DNA from: Lingula anatina
Lineage: Eukaryota > Brachiopoda > Lingulata > Lingulida > Lingulidae
DNA: 64,000 bases
Reading direction: 5' to 3'
NCBI RefSeq assembly: GCF_001039355.2
Contig: NW_019773748.1
Span: 266,291-330,290, forward strand
The position numbers and the translations under genes were made by a program. The notes beneath the pieces were generated by a model. It had not been told where the DNA came from and ran no database searches. It worked only from the letters and a program-made list of their open reading frames with translations. The stretch's first letter is position 1, and the number at the start of each line of letters is the position of its first letter. Shown one piece after another: positions 50,201-59,400 of the stretch.

Positions 50201-51121
50201 AGAGGGAAAGAATATTTCAGTGAGGTAACTGTTTTTCAGGATGGTGGTCAACTGACAAAAGATTACACAAACTCTCCATTGCACAGATTCAAGAAGAAAG
50301 GATCCAAGAATTACCAGAATATCTATCCCCCTTCTGCCACTCTCCATCTGTCCAACATTCCGTAAGTAGCTCACCAACTCATTGATAAAAAGGTACTTTT
50401 TGCCATTTGTTACTTGATCTTACCCATGATTTATCTGAGGGAACACACTCTTATGCAAATGCATTGGTAATTTAAAATTGTCTTGTCAGAAATGGACTTA
50501 TGATGATGTGTAGTGTAATTATGGGCACAACAATATCATACAAGCCTGGAAGGTGCACATTTCTGCTCTGTACTACAGAGATGGTTCCACATTTTACAGC
50601 GCCTTTGGTAATTTTTTAAAATTCCAGACCCACTGCCACAGAAGAAGAGCTGAAAGAAGCTTTTGGGAAACATGGCGTAGTGAAAAATTTTAAATTTTTC
50701 CCGTATGTATGAAAATCAGTGTTTTTTATTTTGTTGTAATTTATAAAATTGGCAACAGCATTTGTTTAAATTTTGAGATATAACATTGTAATTTGGAGTT
50801 TTTAACTGACTGGCATGAGTATCATTTTACATTGTGAAATGTAAGTCCAACTTTCTGGTAAATTTCAGCAAAGACAGAAAGATGGCTTTGATTGAAATGT
50901 CCCAAGTTGAGGAGGCAGTCTTAGGGTTGATGGTGAGTTTTCTTATGTAAAAATTCCTAGTGTTTGAAAATAAGGTTCTACTAATATGATAAATGAAAGT
51001 TGATATTGGCACATGAATAGTGTATAATTTACCTGTGTGTAATTAATTTCAGGGCATGCACAACTACCAGCTGAGTGACTCTAGTCACCTACGAGTCTCC
51101 TTCTCCAAGTCAACCATTTGA
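23146..51121 (+). CDS. PTBP1: Polypyrimidine-tract-binding protein, PTBP1/2/3 family (18 coding exons, spliced)
   Basis: Nuclear RRM protein that binds UCUU/CUCU pyrimidine tracts and controls splicing, polyadenylation and mRNA stability. Eighteen exons join without phase conflict to about 585 codons (vertebrate PTBPs are about 530-557). After a Pro/Gln-rich N-terminus comes KRGSDELL, the family's hallmark and PKA-type serine context, then an AKKVKLD basic cluster that completes a bipartite nuclear signal. RRM1 (about 90-165) has VVHIRSIP and [11 protein letters not shown]2 (about 193-270) is followed by [16 protein letters not shown] Gly/Ala/Pro linker (about 285-390) precedes RRM3 (about 391-476) and RRM4 (about 508-585), ending in RVSFSKSTI as in vertebrates. 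Three linker/RRM3 exons look regulated (96, 24 and 34 nt). The gene symbol denotes the family; PTBP1, 2 and 3 arose within vertebrates. Identity is near certain; the exact N-terminus is not. Confidence 0.96.
23552..23576 (+). CDS. PTBP1: PTBP candidate alternative first coding exon (MVAME)
   Basis: 25 nt between TATTTTTCAG and GTAAAT. Its ATG at 23562 gives MVAME and exits in phase 0 into RGSDELL, a short N-terminus closer in length to the vertebrate one. If spliced after the Pro-rich exon instead, the frame shifts and reaches TGA early in the next exon. The two exons are therefore probably alternatives, or this one is a poison exon. Confidence 0.45.
23700..23798 (+). CDS. PTBP1: PTBP exon RGSDELL (NLS, first half)
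   Basis: 99 nt, phase 0 to 0, from TTTTTTCCAG to GTGAGA. It encodes [20 protein letters not shown] and ends in DAKK, half of the second basic NLS cluster. Confidence 0.93.
23799..28436 (+). other. PTBP intron after the RGSDELL exon
   Basis: 4.6 kb bounded by GTGAGA and TTTGTTTCCAG. No further exon with matching phase was seen, and no mobile element was recognised. Confidence 0.6.
28437..28586 (+). CDS. PTBP1: PTBP exon, RRM1 N-terminal part
   Basis: 150 nt, phase 0 to 0, after a TTTTTTTTTGTTTCCAG acceptor. It starts VKLD, completing the NLS, then [11 protein letters not shown] (RNP2) and [19 protein letters not shown], the canonical PTBP RRM1. Confidence 0.97.
28587..31011 (+). other. PTBP intron within RRM1
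   Basis: 2.4 kb from GTATGA to TTTCTGTTTCCAG. Apart from AT-rich runs (AATAATA near 29450-29470), nothing was recognised. Confidence 0.6.
31012..31146 (+). CDS. PTBP1: PTBP exon, RRM1 C-terminal part
   Basis: 135 nt, phase 0 to 0. It encodes [17 protein letters not shown] (RNP1) and [14 protein letters not shown], matching vertebrate YIQFSNHKELKT. Confidence 0.97.
34264..35308. repeat. Duplication 2, copy A
   Basis: It repeats at 35310-36292 with about 1% difference by eye, and the two copies are separated by one N (35309). It is 62 bp longer because it contains a 62-bp tandem duplication at 35155-35278 that copy B lacks. An uncollapsed allele is the likely cause. Confidence 0.85.
35310..36292. 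repeat. Duplication 2, copy B
   Basis: Second copy of 34264-35308, continuing without a break into unique intron sequence at 36293. It is probably the allele that belongs in the path. Confidence 0.85.
37084..37206 (+). CDS. PTBP1: PTBP exon, RRM1-RRM2 linker and RRM2 start
   Basis: 123 nt, phase 0 to 0. It encodes [15 protein letters not shown], then [20 protein letters not shown], the RRM2 beta1-alpha1. Confidence 0.97.
37462..37513 (+). CDS. PTBP1: PTBP exon, RRM2 middle
   Basis: 52 nt, phase 0 to 1, from CCACTTTCCAG to GTAAGT. It encodes [17 protein letters not shown]. Confidence 0.96.
37514..40958 (+). other. PTBP introns within RRM2 (around the exon 39305-39363)
   Basis: Two GT-AG introns (37514-39304 and 39364-40958). 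A palindromic ATGCATGCAT...ATGCATGCAT cluster occurs near 38818-38848. No other feature recognised. Confidence 0.6.
39305..39363 (+). CDS. PTBP1: PTBP exon, RRM2 (position of vertebrate Tyr247)
   Basis: 59 nt, phase 1 to 0, encoding [20 protein letters not shown]. Vertebrate PTBP1/2 read LLQY here; this protein has Met (residue about 239). Confidence 0.96.
40959..41145 (+). CDS. PTBP1: PTBP exon, RRM2 end and start of long linker
   Basis: 187 nt, phase 0 to 1. It encodes [20 protein letters not shown], then [15 protein letters not shown], almost identical to vertebrates, followed by a histidine-containing linker. A CAAAATTAGTT-type region does not interrupt it; the acceptor is TTTAATTAG. Confidence 0.97.
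41164..42022. repeat. Duplication 3, copy A, before the gap
   Basis: It starts GCACTGAACACATTC-like 19 bases into the intron, ends in an A-tract, and is repeated at 42800-43657 with the same length (859 and 858 bp) and very few changes. It includes a (TCTG)n run near 41771-41790. Confidence 0.85.
42023..42799. other. Assembly gap of 777 N
   Basis: Unsequenced. It lies in the PTBP intron between the exons ending 41145 and starting 43789, between two copies of the same sequence, so the real intron may be about 1.6 kb shorter. Open frames drawn through the Ns are artefacts. Confidence 0.98.
42800..43657. repeat. Duplication 3, copy B, after the gap
   Basis: Matches 41164-42022, offset exactly 1636 bases, and likewise ends in an A-tract. 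It then runs into unique sequence leading to the 96-nt exon. Confidence 0.85.
43789..43884 (+). CDS. PTBP1: PTBP exon, linker, symmetric 96-nt likely cassette
   Basis: 96 nt, phase 1 to 1, encoding [18 protein letters not shown] and [11 protein letters not shown]. The acceptor is weak (TCACAAG) with pyrimidine-rich words upstream (about 43700-43740). Skipping it keeps the frame. Confidence 0.85.
43885..46054 (+). other. PTBP linker introns flanking the 24-nt microexon
   Basis: GT-AG introns 43885-45222 and 45247-46054. The first ends in a T-run of about 19 (45192-45210). Several T8-9 tracts lie within it (43973-43980, 44160-44168). Confidence 0.65.
45223..45246 (+). CDS. PTBP1: PTBP 24-nt microexon in the linker
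   Basis: 24 nt, phase 1 to 1, encoding AAQMRGLP with its neighbours. It is preceded by a run of about 19 T and the tandem acceptor TAGCAG. Using the second AG would shorten it to 21 nt and remove one Ala. The donor is GTAAGT. Confidence 0.75.
46055..46200 (+). CDS. PTBP1: PTBP exon, Gly-rich linker and RRM3 start
   Basis: 146 nt, phase 1 to 0. It encodes [17 protein letters not shown], then [12 protein letters not shown], the RRM3 RNP2. Confidence 0.96.
46201..48653 (+). other. PTBP intron upstream of the 34-nt exon
   Basis: 2.45 kb from GTCAGT to ACTATAG. Pyrimidine words cluster near 47945-47985 (TTCCTTTTTCTTCCTG) and 48225-48240 (TTTTTTCTCTTTTG), besides the AG-free zone at its end. No exon seen. 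Confidence 0.65.
48470..48653 (+). promoter_or_regulatory. Long AG-free, pyrimidine-motif-rich 3' splice region before the 34-nt exon
   Basis: No AG dinucleotide occurs from 48470 to the acceptor TAG at 48651-48653, about 180 nt. This marks a distant branch point. The stretch contains TTTTCTTTTTCCCC, GACTCTCTCTAC and GATCTTCCTCTTCGCTCT, which are UCUU/CUCU/UCUCU words of the kind PTB binds. The pyrimidine tract next to the AG itself is weak. Inference: a splice silencer for autoregulation. Confidence 0.7.
48654..48687 (+). CDS. PTBP1: PTBP 34-nt regulated exon (RRM3)
   Basis: 34 nt, phase 0 to 1, encoding [12 protein letters not shown], the counterpart of vertebrate VTPQSLFxLFG. Vertebrate PTBP1 exon 11 and PTBP2 exon 10 are also 34 nt and are skipped under PTB control. 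Skipping here joins 46200 to 49543 and reaches TGA at 49567-49569. The donor is GTATGT. Confidence 0.95.
48688..49542 (+). other. PTBP intron downstream of the 34-nt exon
   Basis: 855 bp. Close behind the exon lie TTTTTCAATTTTTTCTTG (about 48711-48728) and a GT/GC run (48774-48800). These could contribute to regulated recognition of the 34-nt exon. Confidence 0.6.
49543..49635 (+). CDS. PTBP1: PTBP exon, RRM3 middle
   Basis: 93 nt, phase 1 to 1. It encodes [20 protein letters not shown] and [10 protein letters not shown], including RRM3 RNP1. Read in the wrong frame after skipping of the 34-nt exon, it stops after 8 codons. Confidence 0.97.
49848..49945 (+). CDS. PTBP1: PTBP exon, RRM3 end
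   Basis: 98 nt, phase 1 to 0. It encodes [20 protein letters not shown], then [13 protein letters not shown]. Vertebrates read LNGHKLHGKPIRITLSKH, so alpha2-beta4 has diverged. Confidence 0.95.
50240..50361 (+). CDS. PTBP1: PTBP exon, RRM3-RRM4 linker and RRM4 start
   Basis: 122 nt, phase 0 to 2. It encodes [20 protein letters not shown], then [12 protein letters not shown], matching the vertebrate interdomain segment that packs RRM3 against RRM4. Confidence 0.97.
50628..50702 (+). CDS. PTBP1: PTBP exon, RRM4 middle
   Basis: 75 nt, phase 2 to 2. It encodes [20 protein letters not shown] and FKFFP. Confidence 0.96.
50869..50932 (+). CDS. PTBP1: PTBP exon, RRM4 RNP1
   Basis: 64 nt, phase 2 to 0. 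It encodes [20 protein letters not shown], the RNP1 strand and helix 2. Confidence 0.96.
51053..51121 (+). CDS. PTBP1: PTBP last coding exon
   Basis: 69 nt including TGA. It encodes [21 protein letters not shown], equal to the conserved vertebrate end. Confidence 0.97.
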   Translation, partial: GMHNYQLSDSSHLRVSFSKSTI

Positions 51122-52930
51122 TCTCTGGGAAGTACTCTCGCATTATAGCAGTGGAACCAAGGGAACAAATTCTTTAAGGGACTTCAGTTTAAATTTATAT
51201 ATATATATATATTAAAGAGAAGTATATGATATTGTATACAAAATAAACAATGCCTACAGAGAGTAGGCTCTCTACCAGGATGCATCTTATATTTGTCTTG
51301 AGAAAAGAAAAAAACCAAGACTTATTTAATTGGATGCAGAACTTATAACAGCCTCAACTTTTCACAGCTATTTTCTTTGAAGTGCAATCTGTATTGTATT
51401 GTATTGTAATGTATAGCTGTGATTGTTTGCATTTACACAAGGTTAAGCTGTTCTCAGAGCACTGTAACTTACATTGGATTTAATCAGATGGGAAATATGG
51501 GTGTTCTCCCAAAACTGGATGGTCTCTCTGAGACCCAACTGAGATGGGACAGGACAGGCTCATCAAGGTTATCTTTTTACACTTAAAGAAATATATTTGG
51601 CAATAGATTATTTTGTGTACTAAGATATCAAATTATAACAGTGGCTAAGGTATTGTTTTTGAGATGGGGTGGGGAAGGCTGTTACTGCATATATAGCTGT
51701 GGCAAGTTGAGCCTCTATGATGAAGTACTTTGTAATATTATCAGGTGAGAAATTATTTTCCTAGCTTTTTATAATCTAGTTAATCCTATGGTAAAATAGT
51801 ACCAAAAGAATTTGTGCAAGTAGTATATAGATACAAGGTATATGTAGCCTTTTATAATTCCTATTTTTGCATTTTTGGGTGTTTAATTCTTGTTATTACA
51901 ATACTATTATTATGATGTATACTGGGGCAGGTTGGGAGGTCAGAGTTTCAGCAGCAGGGAGGGTATATGTATCATATATTTTTGCATTTGAAGTAACTGT
52001 TATTTGGTAAGGTAACCTAACTCAAGTGTTTTATTAGTAACCAGATTGGTGTAAAAGTCTAGCTAAAGGTCAACCAAGCTCAGTCGTGTATACCACATGG
52101 GTATGTGGGGATGTTTGTCTTGCAGACGGTTCTCTAGGGAAGTGGGAGACTGGGTATGACAACAAAAGGCAGACTACAGATTCAGATGCTTTACGTTTAA
52201 TGTTGGAATTAAGATTGACCATTGATGATACCCCCTTCCTTGCGCCTTGAACCAAATGGACAGCACAAGGTTGATTGGCTTCAGACAATCAAAGCTGATA
52301 TCTCAGTGGTTAGATTCAAGTCCTTTGGGGTCTGCATCAGCCAATCCTGATTCCCGGTGTAATTCTTTCAAGGTTCTGAGACAAGTATCATTGAATTACT
52401 CGTTTCTATGGCATTCCAATTTTTGTAGCGTTTGGCTCTAGCTACTTTTATATTATATAAACCTATATCTAGATGGAGGGTGATCTGTTGTAATATTAGT
52501 GAACCCAAGTGGTTATTTCTGACTCTCTGCACAAGTTTTGAACTTTGAACTCTAATGTCTCAGGAAGGAGCGAATCCTGACCCATTTCCAGCAGAGGCGC
52601 TGTAAATAATATGTATTTTTCTTGATATTAATGTATCTTGTAGATTTTTTTTCTCATTTAATGGTTCCAATATGTTTATTCAGCACAAAGCTTTACCAGG
52701 GTTGGGGGTGCCTTGATCAGTGATGTACTTTTCGACTGTCTGCAGTCCACTAGTGCTGGTTATGATAGAGTTGGCATGTGTTCCAAATTCTCAAACCATC
52801 AACAGTCATTCCTTAAAGATTACTTTCAGTTACTATTGGAACTTCTTGAGAATTCTGTTGAAGGACCATTTTGGCTTTTGTTTGACCATGTTTGAAGTAA
52901 ATTTCCAATAAATCATCACAAATTAAGTGA
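51122..52930 (+). other. PTBP1: PTBP 3' UTR (minimum extent)
   Basis: It follows the TGA. AATAAA occurs at 51242-51247, giving a short 3' UTR of about 140 nt, and again at 52907-52912, giving about 1.8 kb. Both may be used. A (TA)n stretch lies at 51197-51212. No protein-coding exon seen. Confidence 0.55.
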
Positions 52931-55737
52931 CCTTGTTAGCAGAACAGCACATGGTAGACTGCCCTCTTTCCACCAAATTTCGGCCTACAGTGGAATTTTA
53001 GAGGACACGGACGATATGTACAATAGCTGATGACTTTTTCAGTGTAGAGCACTTAAGCGTTTAGTTGTGTAGGTGTCAGATTTGCAGAGGTCATGACCCC
53101 ATCTGACCTCTAATGGTCATATTAACATAAAAGCATGCTTGAAACTTCTGCATTTAAATTGTTTGGGAGGCTATTTTAGTACAATTTGATTTTAGAATTT
53201 TTATTCAAAATCCAAATAGGCCTTTTAACATTTTGAAAAAGGGATCACATTTTCCCTTGTTTAATGTTTTTTTGCCTGGTTGGATTGTAATGTTTTTGGT
53301 TTCATGATCTCTGAAAAATCCTACACACCTTCCAAAGGTTGCATTTTCTCAATTTTGTATATAAGAATACTTGAAGTGATGAACAATTTTTCAGCAGCAT
53401 TTTCTTACTGGCCCTAGCTGATATTATAATTATCTCATGTTAATGTAATCCTATAAAAGTTCTCTAAAAATGCCCTATTTTGTGATTGCCCTCCAGGCCC
53501 AAGGAAAAGTCAAGTCCATTTTTCTTTCACATTCTTAGTTTTACACCAAAAGTGTATGTGTTGACATGTGATTCTGTTTTGAGTACAATCATATTTCAGG
53601 GGAAAAAACTTAGAAGTTTAGCGATGCAATTACTTAAACCCCCTATTTGTGATTACTGGTATTACACCAAAGACTGGAATGCAAGGTATTTCTTGGAAGA
53701 TACTCATATTTGAAGGGGGTGTGGTAGCTCGTTTCCCATTGGTCCATTGCTAGACATAATGTTACCCATCTTTAGATTGGATACTGGAATTGTGTATCTG
53801 TTAGGGAGATGAGGTGTAGCAAAAGACAGCAAGAGGGCCCACATGTGCCTCAAAAACAAGGGAACAATTTCACACACAAAAGTTTTTGTAGCTTTTTTTA
53901 TCAACATTTTTCTCAATGTTTTATTTATTGAGAAATTATCAAAGCTGTTTTACTCCTTTTTTTGAGGAGCTCAGTTTTGAGATGCAGAGCTAAATTGTTA
54001 AGACAGGCGACACTCAAGTATTTGAAGTTATATATATATACATATTAAATGTGATATCCCAACAAAGACCAGAGAGATAATCATTTTGCGAAGTTTTTTT
54101 GTAATAAAAAACATTGAAATTGGCTTTTTTGAGATTTGTCAATTTGAGTTGAAAGTGGAGTATAGCAGCTGTCTTCCTCTGTTTTCTCAAATAACTTTTC
54201 AATTCTCTGTTCCTTATGGCTTTGTAAAACTTCCTTTATAATTTTCAAGCTGTCAACTTTCTAGGACATGTGAGAGAAAACTGACCACTGTGCGGGCCTG
54301 TAGTGATCAAAATAACAATTGATCGCAGTTTGGGGCTGGTTAGACTAGGATTTTGTATATAGTATTGTCTATACTGTACTACTATCTATCTATTCATATT
54401 CAGACATTAGTAGTGTGAAATTTAGATGGGTATTATCTGGATTCTGAGTGTTGCTTGAACTTGCTGTTGTTGGATTTCTGCCAAAAACTTACCATGGAAA
54501 AAGTTAATAACTAAAAAAAAAAAGGGGGTGGGGGGTCATTTTTGATTATTGAGACTGCAACCTTTCATAACAAGACCAAAAGGTGGGGAATCCTCTTTCT
54601 TGTTTTCAAGGTTTGTTTGTGGCAGGAGTCTGTAACTACATCCTCTTTGATTTTCAATTTTCAAATCTTAGCACCTGACAGTAGTAACCACAGCTGCACA
54701 TTTTATCTTCATTTATTTTATATTTACTCTCAAACTATCAGTCTGTAGTTAATCATCCTCAGTCTTTGTTTTCATTTATACTATGCTGCTACTAATATAA
54801 CCAGAAGAGCTGAGTGTATGTTGTCATTTATATCGCTATTAAACTTATTGTGTCATACTGTCGTTTGATTCTTCACTGTCTTCTCCTTTGCTTTTTTGGC
54901 TAAAATAACTTGATTCCTTGCTGTTGCTTTGTTAATCCTCCTGCTAAATTTAGTGGTGTTTTACATCACTGAAATCAGTTCAGAACACCTGAATTAAACG
55001 AAAAGGAGAGAAATGACACTGATCAACAATGGAGAAGTGAATGACCAGGGCTGTAGATACAAGTATATAATACGTTGTGGTCAGTTTGAACCTGTGCAGG
55101 AGAAAAATCTTTAATTTCCATTTTAATTTTTTAAGTTTTAACTGTTACGCTAACCTGGAATTTAACTGACCTAAGTGGGTGAAGTAACATCAATGAATCT
55201 AATAATTGCCGCGATATGGTATGCAGGTTTGGTCTCCAGTGTAACACATGCAATTTTCTGTCACCGGATAATTAGCATTGGCAACACACATCAAAAAGGC
55301 AAAAAATTGTCTAAAACATAGTTTCTTTTTTATTAAGCTCAGTATGCATGGTTGACAGATGAAGAAGAATATAAAATAAATGCATTAAAAAAAACTTAAA
55401 ATTTGCATTAAAATATTTTCTTAACGTCTGAGGAAATTTTTCAATTTAAATTTCCTGTATATGTAAAATGACTAGTATCAGTTGACCTATTGATGTTTTA
55501 TCTGTTGTATATAAAAAGTGCAATCCATTTACTAAACAAAAAACTAATTTCAATAATGTAACTAGTTATTATATACAAATACCATTGAGATTTTACAACA
55601 GAATAATTAAATAAAAAATAGACTGATAATAGTATGCTAAAGCTAAATAAAAAGGTAGCAATCAAGTGCTTTGTTGGAAGACCATCTCCCCTTCGAAAAA
55701 AAAAAAAAAAGCCTGGATTTAAAATAAATATTTAATA
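52931..55737. other. Convergent intergenic region PTBP/METTL4
   Basis: AT-rich DNA between two genes pointing at each other. Some of it may be extended PTBP 3' UTR. Nothing coding was recognised. Confidence 0.45.
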
Positions 55738-55743
55738 TTTATT
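55738..55743 (-). terminator. Candidate METTL4 polyadenylation signal
   Basis: AATAAA on the minus strand, about 400 nt downstream of the METTL4 stop. Another AATAAA lies at 55328-55333. Confidence 0.4.
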
Positions 55744-56139
55744 GTGGAACAAAACAATTGATCAGATTAAGGTCTGGAGATGCCTAAAAGCCCTGGTCAC
55801 AACAGGCTGAACGGGCTTTTACATGGCAAAATTTTGCACAGAATCTTATGTGCCACGCGAGTTCTTGTGAAATTTCGAGTTTGCAGACAGCCAGTAAACA
55901 AGTACAGAGGATATAGGACATGTCCAAAGAACTCTGAGTAATCTGCAAACATCGAGGCCTCGAGTGTAATGCATGACAATGAAGAAGCAAGTGTCCTTAG
56001 TGTGTTGAGTACAGTGCACGCCATCACAACTTACAAACAAAACCCAACGCATGGCTTTTTATATGACTTAAAACCTATTGCATTGTAATTTGTACTAGCA
56101 CCAAGTAAACATATCTGACTGTGACAAAATGGTGTAGTA

Positions 56140-56220
56140 TTAATCTGCATCATGGGCAGGACAGGCAGTTTGTTTACATTGAATCTCTTTGAAGAAATCG
56201 ATGTGCTGAAACTTGAGCAC
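56140..56220 (-). CDS. METTL4: METTL4 last exon
   Basis: 27 codons with TAA. It encodes VLKFQHIDFFKEIQ, as human VLKFQHVDYF, plus a short tail. Confidence 0.9.
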   Translation of the reverse strand: MLKFQHIDFFKEIQCKQTACPAHDAD

Positions 56221-56373
56221 CTGTAACAAAGAACTGAAGATCATACACCAAGTTTAAACAAAATATATTTAATATAATTGCATTACAAATTCTAAAAAGA
56301 TAATGTAAAGTAAACATTTGATTACTTCAAATAAATGTGACCACTTATCATACAGAAAAACAACAAAAATGTA

Positions 56374-56419
<46 letters not shown>

Positions 56420-59400
56420 AGGTTCATTGATATATATCAAATGCAAAATGCAACCCAATCAACTGCAGACGTCCATTCAGTCAATGCAATCATTTACATA
56501 ATTAATCTAAGTGCCCACCTCATTTCCCCATGAATACCAGCCTGGTTGCAAATTTCTGGCAAACATTTCAAGGCATGTGCCATCTTTTGGAACAAACTTC
56601 TTCAGAATGTCTATAAGGATACACATTAGAAAATTATTTGAATAATTAATATGTCGCAAAATTTCCCATATGACACACTCCAAACAAACACCTAAAATGG
56701 TTTGTGATAGGTCTATTACAAATGATCTCTAGTCTACTGTTAGGTAACATCAGCCTGCATACTTATCAGTAAGTCATTTTTAACATTATAACACAACTTC
56801 CTTTGTTGTTTTTTAAGTATAATTAATTAAAAGAAAAAAAAAACTACCTCCTAATGGTGGCTTCCGTGAATGATTACTGCAAGGAATGCTGACAATCACC
56901 CTGGGTTTTTTCGGGAAATTACTGGAGTTGTTGACTGGTATGCCTACAGGGTAATATCGTCCTATTATCAATTTCTCAAATGGTTTCTTGTGTGGTGAAT
57001 TCAGTGGGTAAATAGGATCACCTGAGCGAGTCACCTGCAGAAAATGACTTTTAGATATTATATGTTCATAATATGGAGGTACCATTAAAATTTAATAACC
57101 CGAGACCTTGGCCTGTATTCCAAAAGCTCAGATTTTTACTTCACCCAAACTAAATGCGAGTAACAGAAAAATTGGCTATCATATTACACTAAAAAAAATT
57201 TTCCAGAAAAATGATGTTAACTGAGAAATCATTATGTAACCTTGTAACAGAATTTGGTAAATCAGTTGGTTATGAAGTCAAAAGTATCTTTTAATAACAT
57301 ACAGGTACTTGCCTTCAACCAATACCATTCTGTCAGGTATCTGACTGACCACTTTGGAAAGATCTTCTCAATGAGGTGATTTTTAAGGCCTTCCTTGTTT
57401 GTTATCCACACAACCACTAAACAACCAGGAGACATCAGGGTCCGCAAAGGCTTGTGAAGGTTAGCAATGTCACGCCAGGACAATAAGTCATAGCTGATGA
57501 TTAAATAAAAAATCCCTTTAGAATACCTGGCTTCTATACAAACTTTGCATCTCTGCAGCAATAGTGTTTAAGGCTCTGTTCTCACAACTTTTAGATCGAT
57601 CTATCACCGCGGGGAGTCTCACTAGATTACTGTCAGATAATCCCCCTTAACCCCATAGAGCCCGTCACCGCATATGTGCGGTTCAATTATCGCTTACCCC
57701 AAACGCCCAGAACCGCATATGTGCGTATCTTGGAAAGATCGTCTTCTGTACTCTTTTGTATCGTGAGTCATGAAATGATATTTAGTTTAACATCCGGGTA
57801 TGTTTCTTGTCTCTCATTGCCACCATTTTTAAAGGCGATAGAAATATATATGAGCGAGAAAACGGCGATTTTCAAGACTTAGTTGGAGAAAGTAAAATCA
57901 AGATGGCGGCTCCTCGCTACGGTAGGGACCTGCGAAGGGATACTGTTATTGAAATGATTGAAAATCCGGACTTTGAAGAGAAGTTTTCGTGTGACAGTAA
58001 CATAGACAGTGGCGTTGATATTCATTTATTTATGATATAAAGGACGATAGAAATATATATGAGCGAGAAATCGGCGATTTTCTAGACCTAGCTGGTGAAA
58101 GTAAAATCAAAATGGCGACTTCTCACTACGGAAGGGGCCTGCGAATGAATACTGTTATTGAAATGATTGAAAACTACGACACTGATAAGGTGTTTTCGAG
58201 TGACAGTGATATAGACAGTGGGGATGATATTCCTTTATTCATGATATAAGTTTTAAAGATGTTTTTGTCATAGATGGTGNNNNNNNNNNNNNNNNNNNNN
58301 NNNNNNNNNNNNNNNNNNNNNNNNNNNNNNGGCCCTGAACATTTTCTCATAATAAAACAATTTGTACAATAGTCTGTAACTTATAAAAACTCTAAATCAA
58401 TAAACAGCTGACATTCTGGCACAGTGCTCCCCACATTTGGGCACTTAAAAATATGCTAAGTTGTGATTGCTTTATTATGATACATATACATAAGGCATGC
58501 TATGTTATGTAATCAAAGGAAAATGCTTGTTTCCAAACCTCTCAACAGAGGTCTTAAGTGATAAACATCTGACATCAAGAAAGAGCAATATGGTGGCACA
58601 AGGTACTCTCCATCAAGCCATGGAATGACAGACACTTGATCACTGACATGATGAATCACTGTGTTGAACAAACTTGGTGGCACAGTTTCTGAAATTTAAT
58701 AACATGCTCATAAATTATCAATTAGAACTGTTAATTGACTACCTGTATAGCCATGTAGTAAGATTTTCAAATGAAAACATCTTGGCATCTTGAACAATTT
58801 TCTTGTACTACCCGACCATCCTCACCCATGTTTTCAGAGTGCACTACAGACTCATGAAGAGATTATGGGCTCTTTCTCATTAAAGCTGTTGGTCTACATA
58901 GATCAATCCAACATTGCAGCAACTCTGGCTGAATACAATCAGTTAAACAGATTAACACACCTCCTCCTGGCATTGAGTAGAATACAGAAAGATGGTGATT
59001 ACATGAGTATATTGGAAACAAGAAGAGCCATGTTAATCTGATAAACTGATTGCAAAGTACAATCTCACAATGTGCAATAACTGAGCAGAGTGGTACATGT
59101 TTTATCATTATTTTGAATGAATATGCTATGTATTTGAGAGAAGTGTAGACTAACTAAAGGAAATGAAAAATCTTAAGACTGCAAAAATCAGGTAAACTTT
59201 CCCTCTAAGACAGTCATACATAAATTTCTACATAAAAATGTGGCCATATAATTTGTCACCTTGCTTGCTAGTAATGTGCCAATTTAATATGCTCATATGT
59301 GTCTTAGCAAGTTTCTGGCTGGACAGAGCAAGTTTGTCTCCGGGACCTTCAATCTTGGCAGCAAGCCTTGCAGACTTGTTGTTATCATGTTCAAACCAGA

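Noticed and set aside
58790-59041. 83-codon plus-strand frame with helical-looking sequence
   Set aside because: Lies within METTL4 intron 3, no family recognised, no splice partners.
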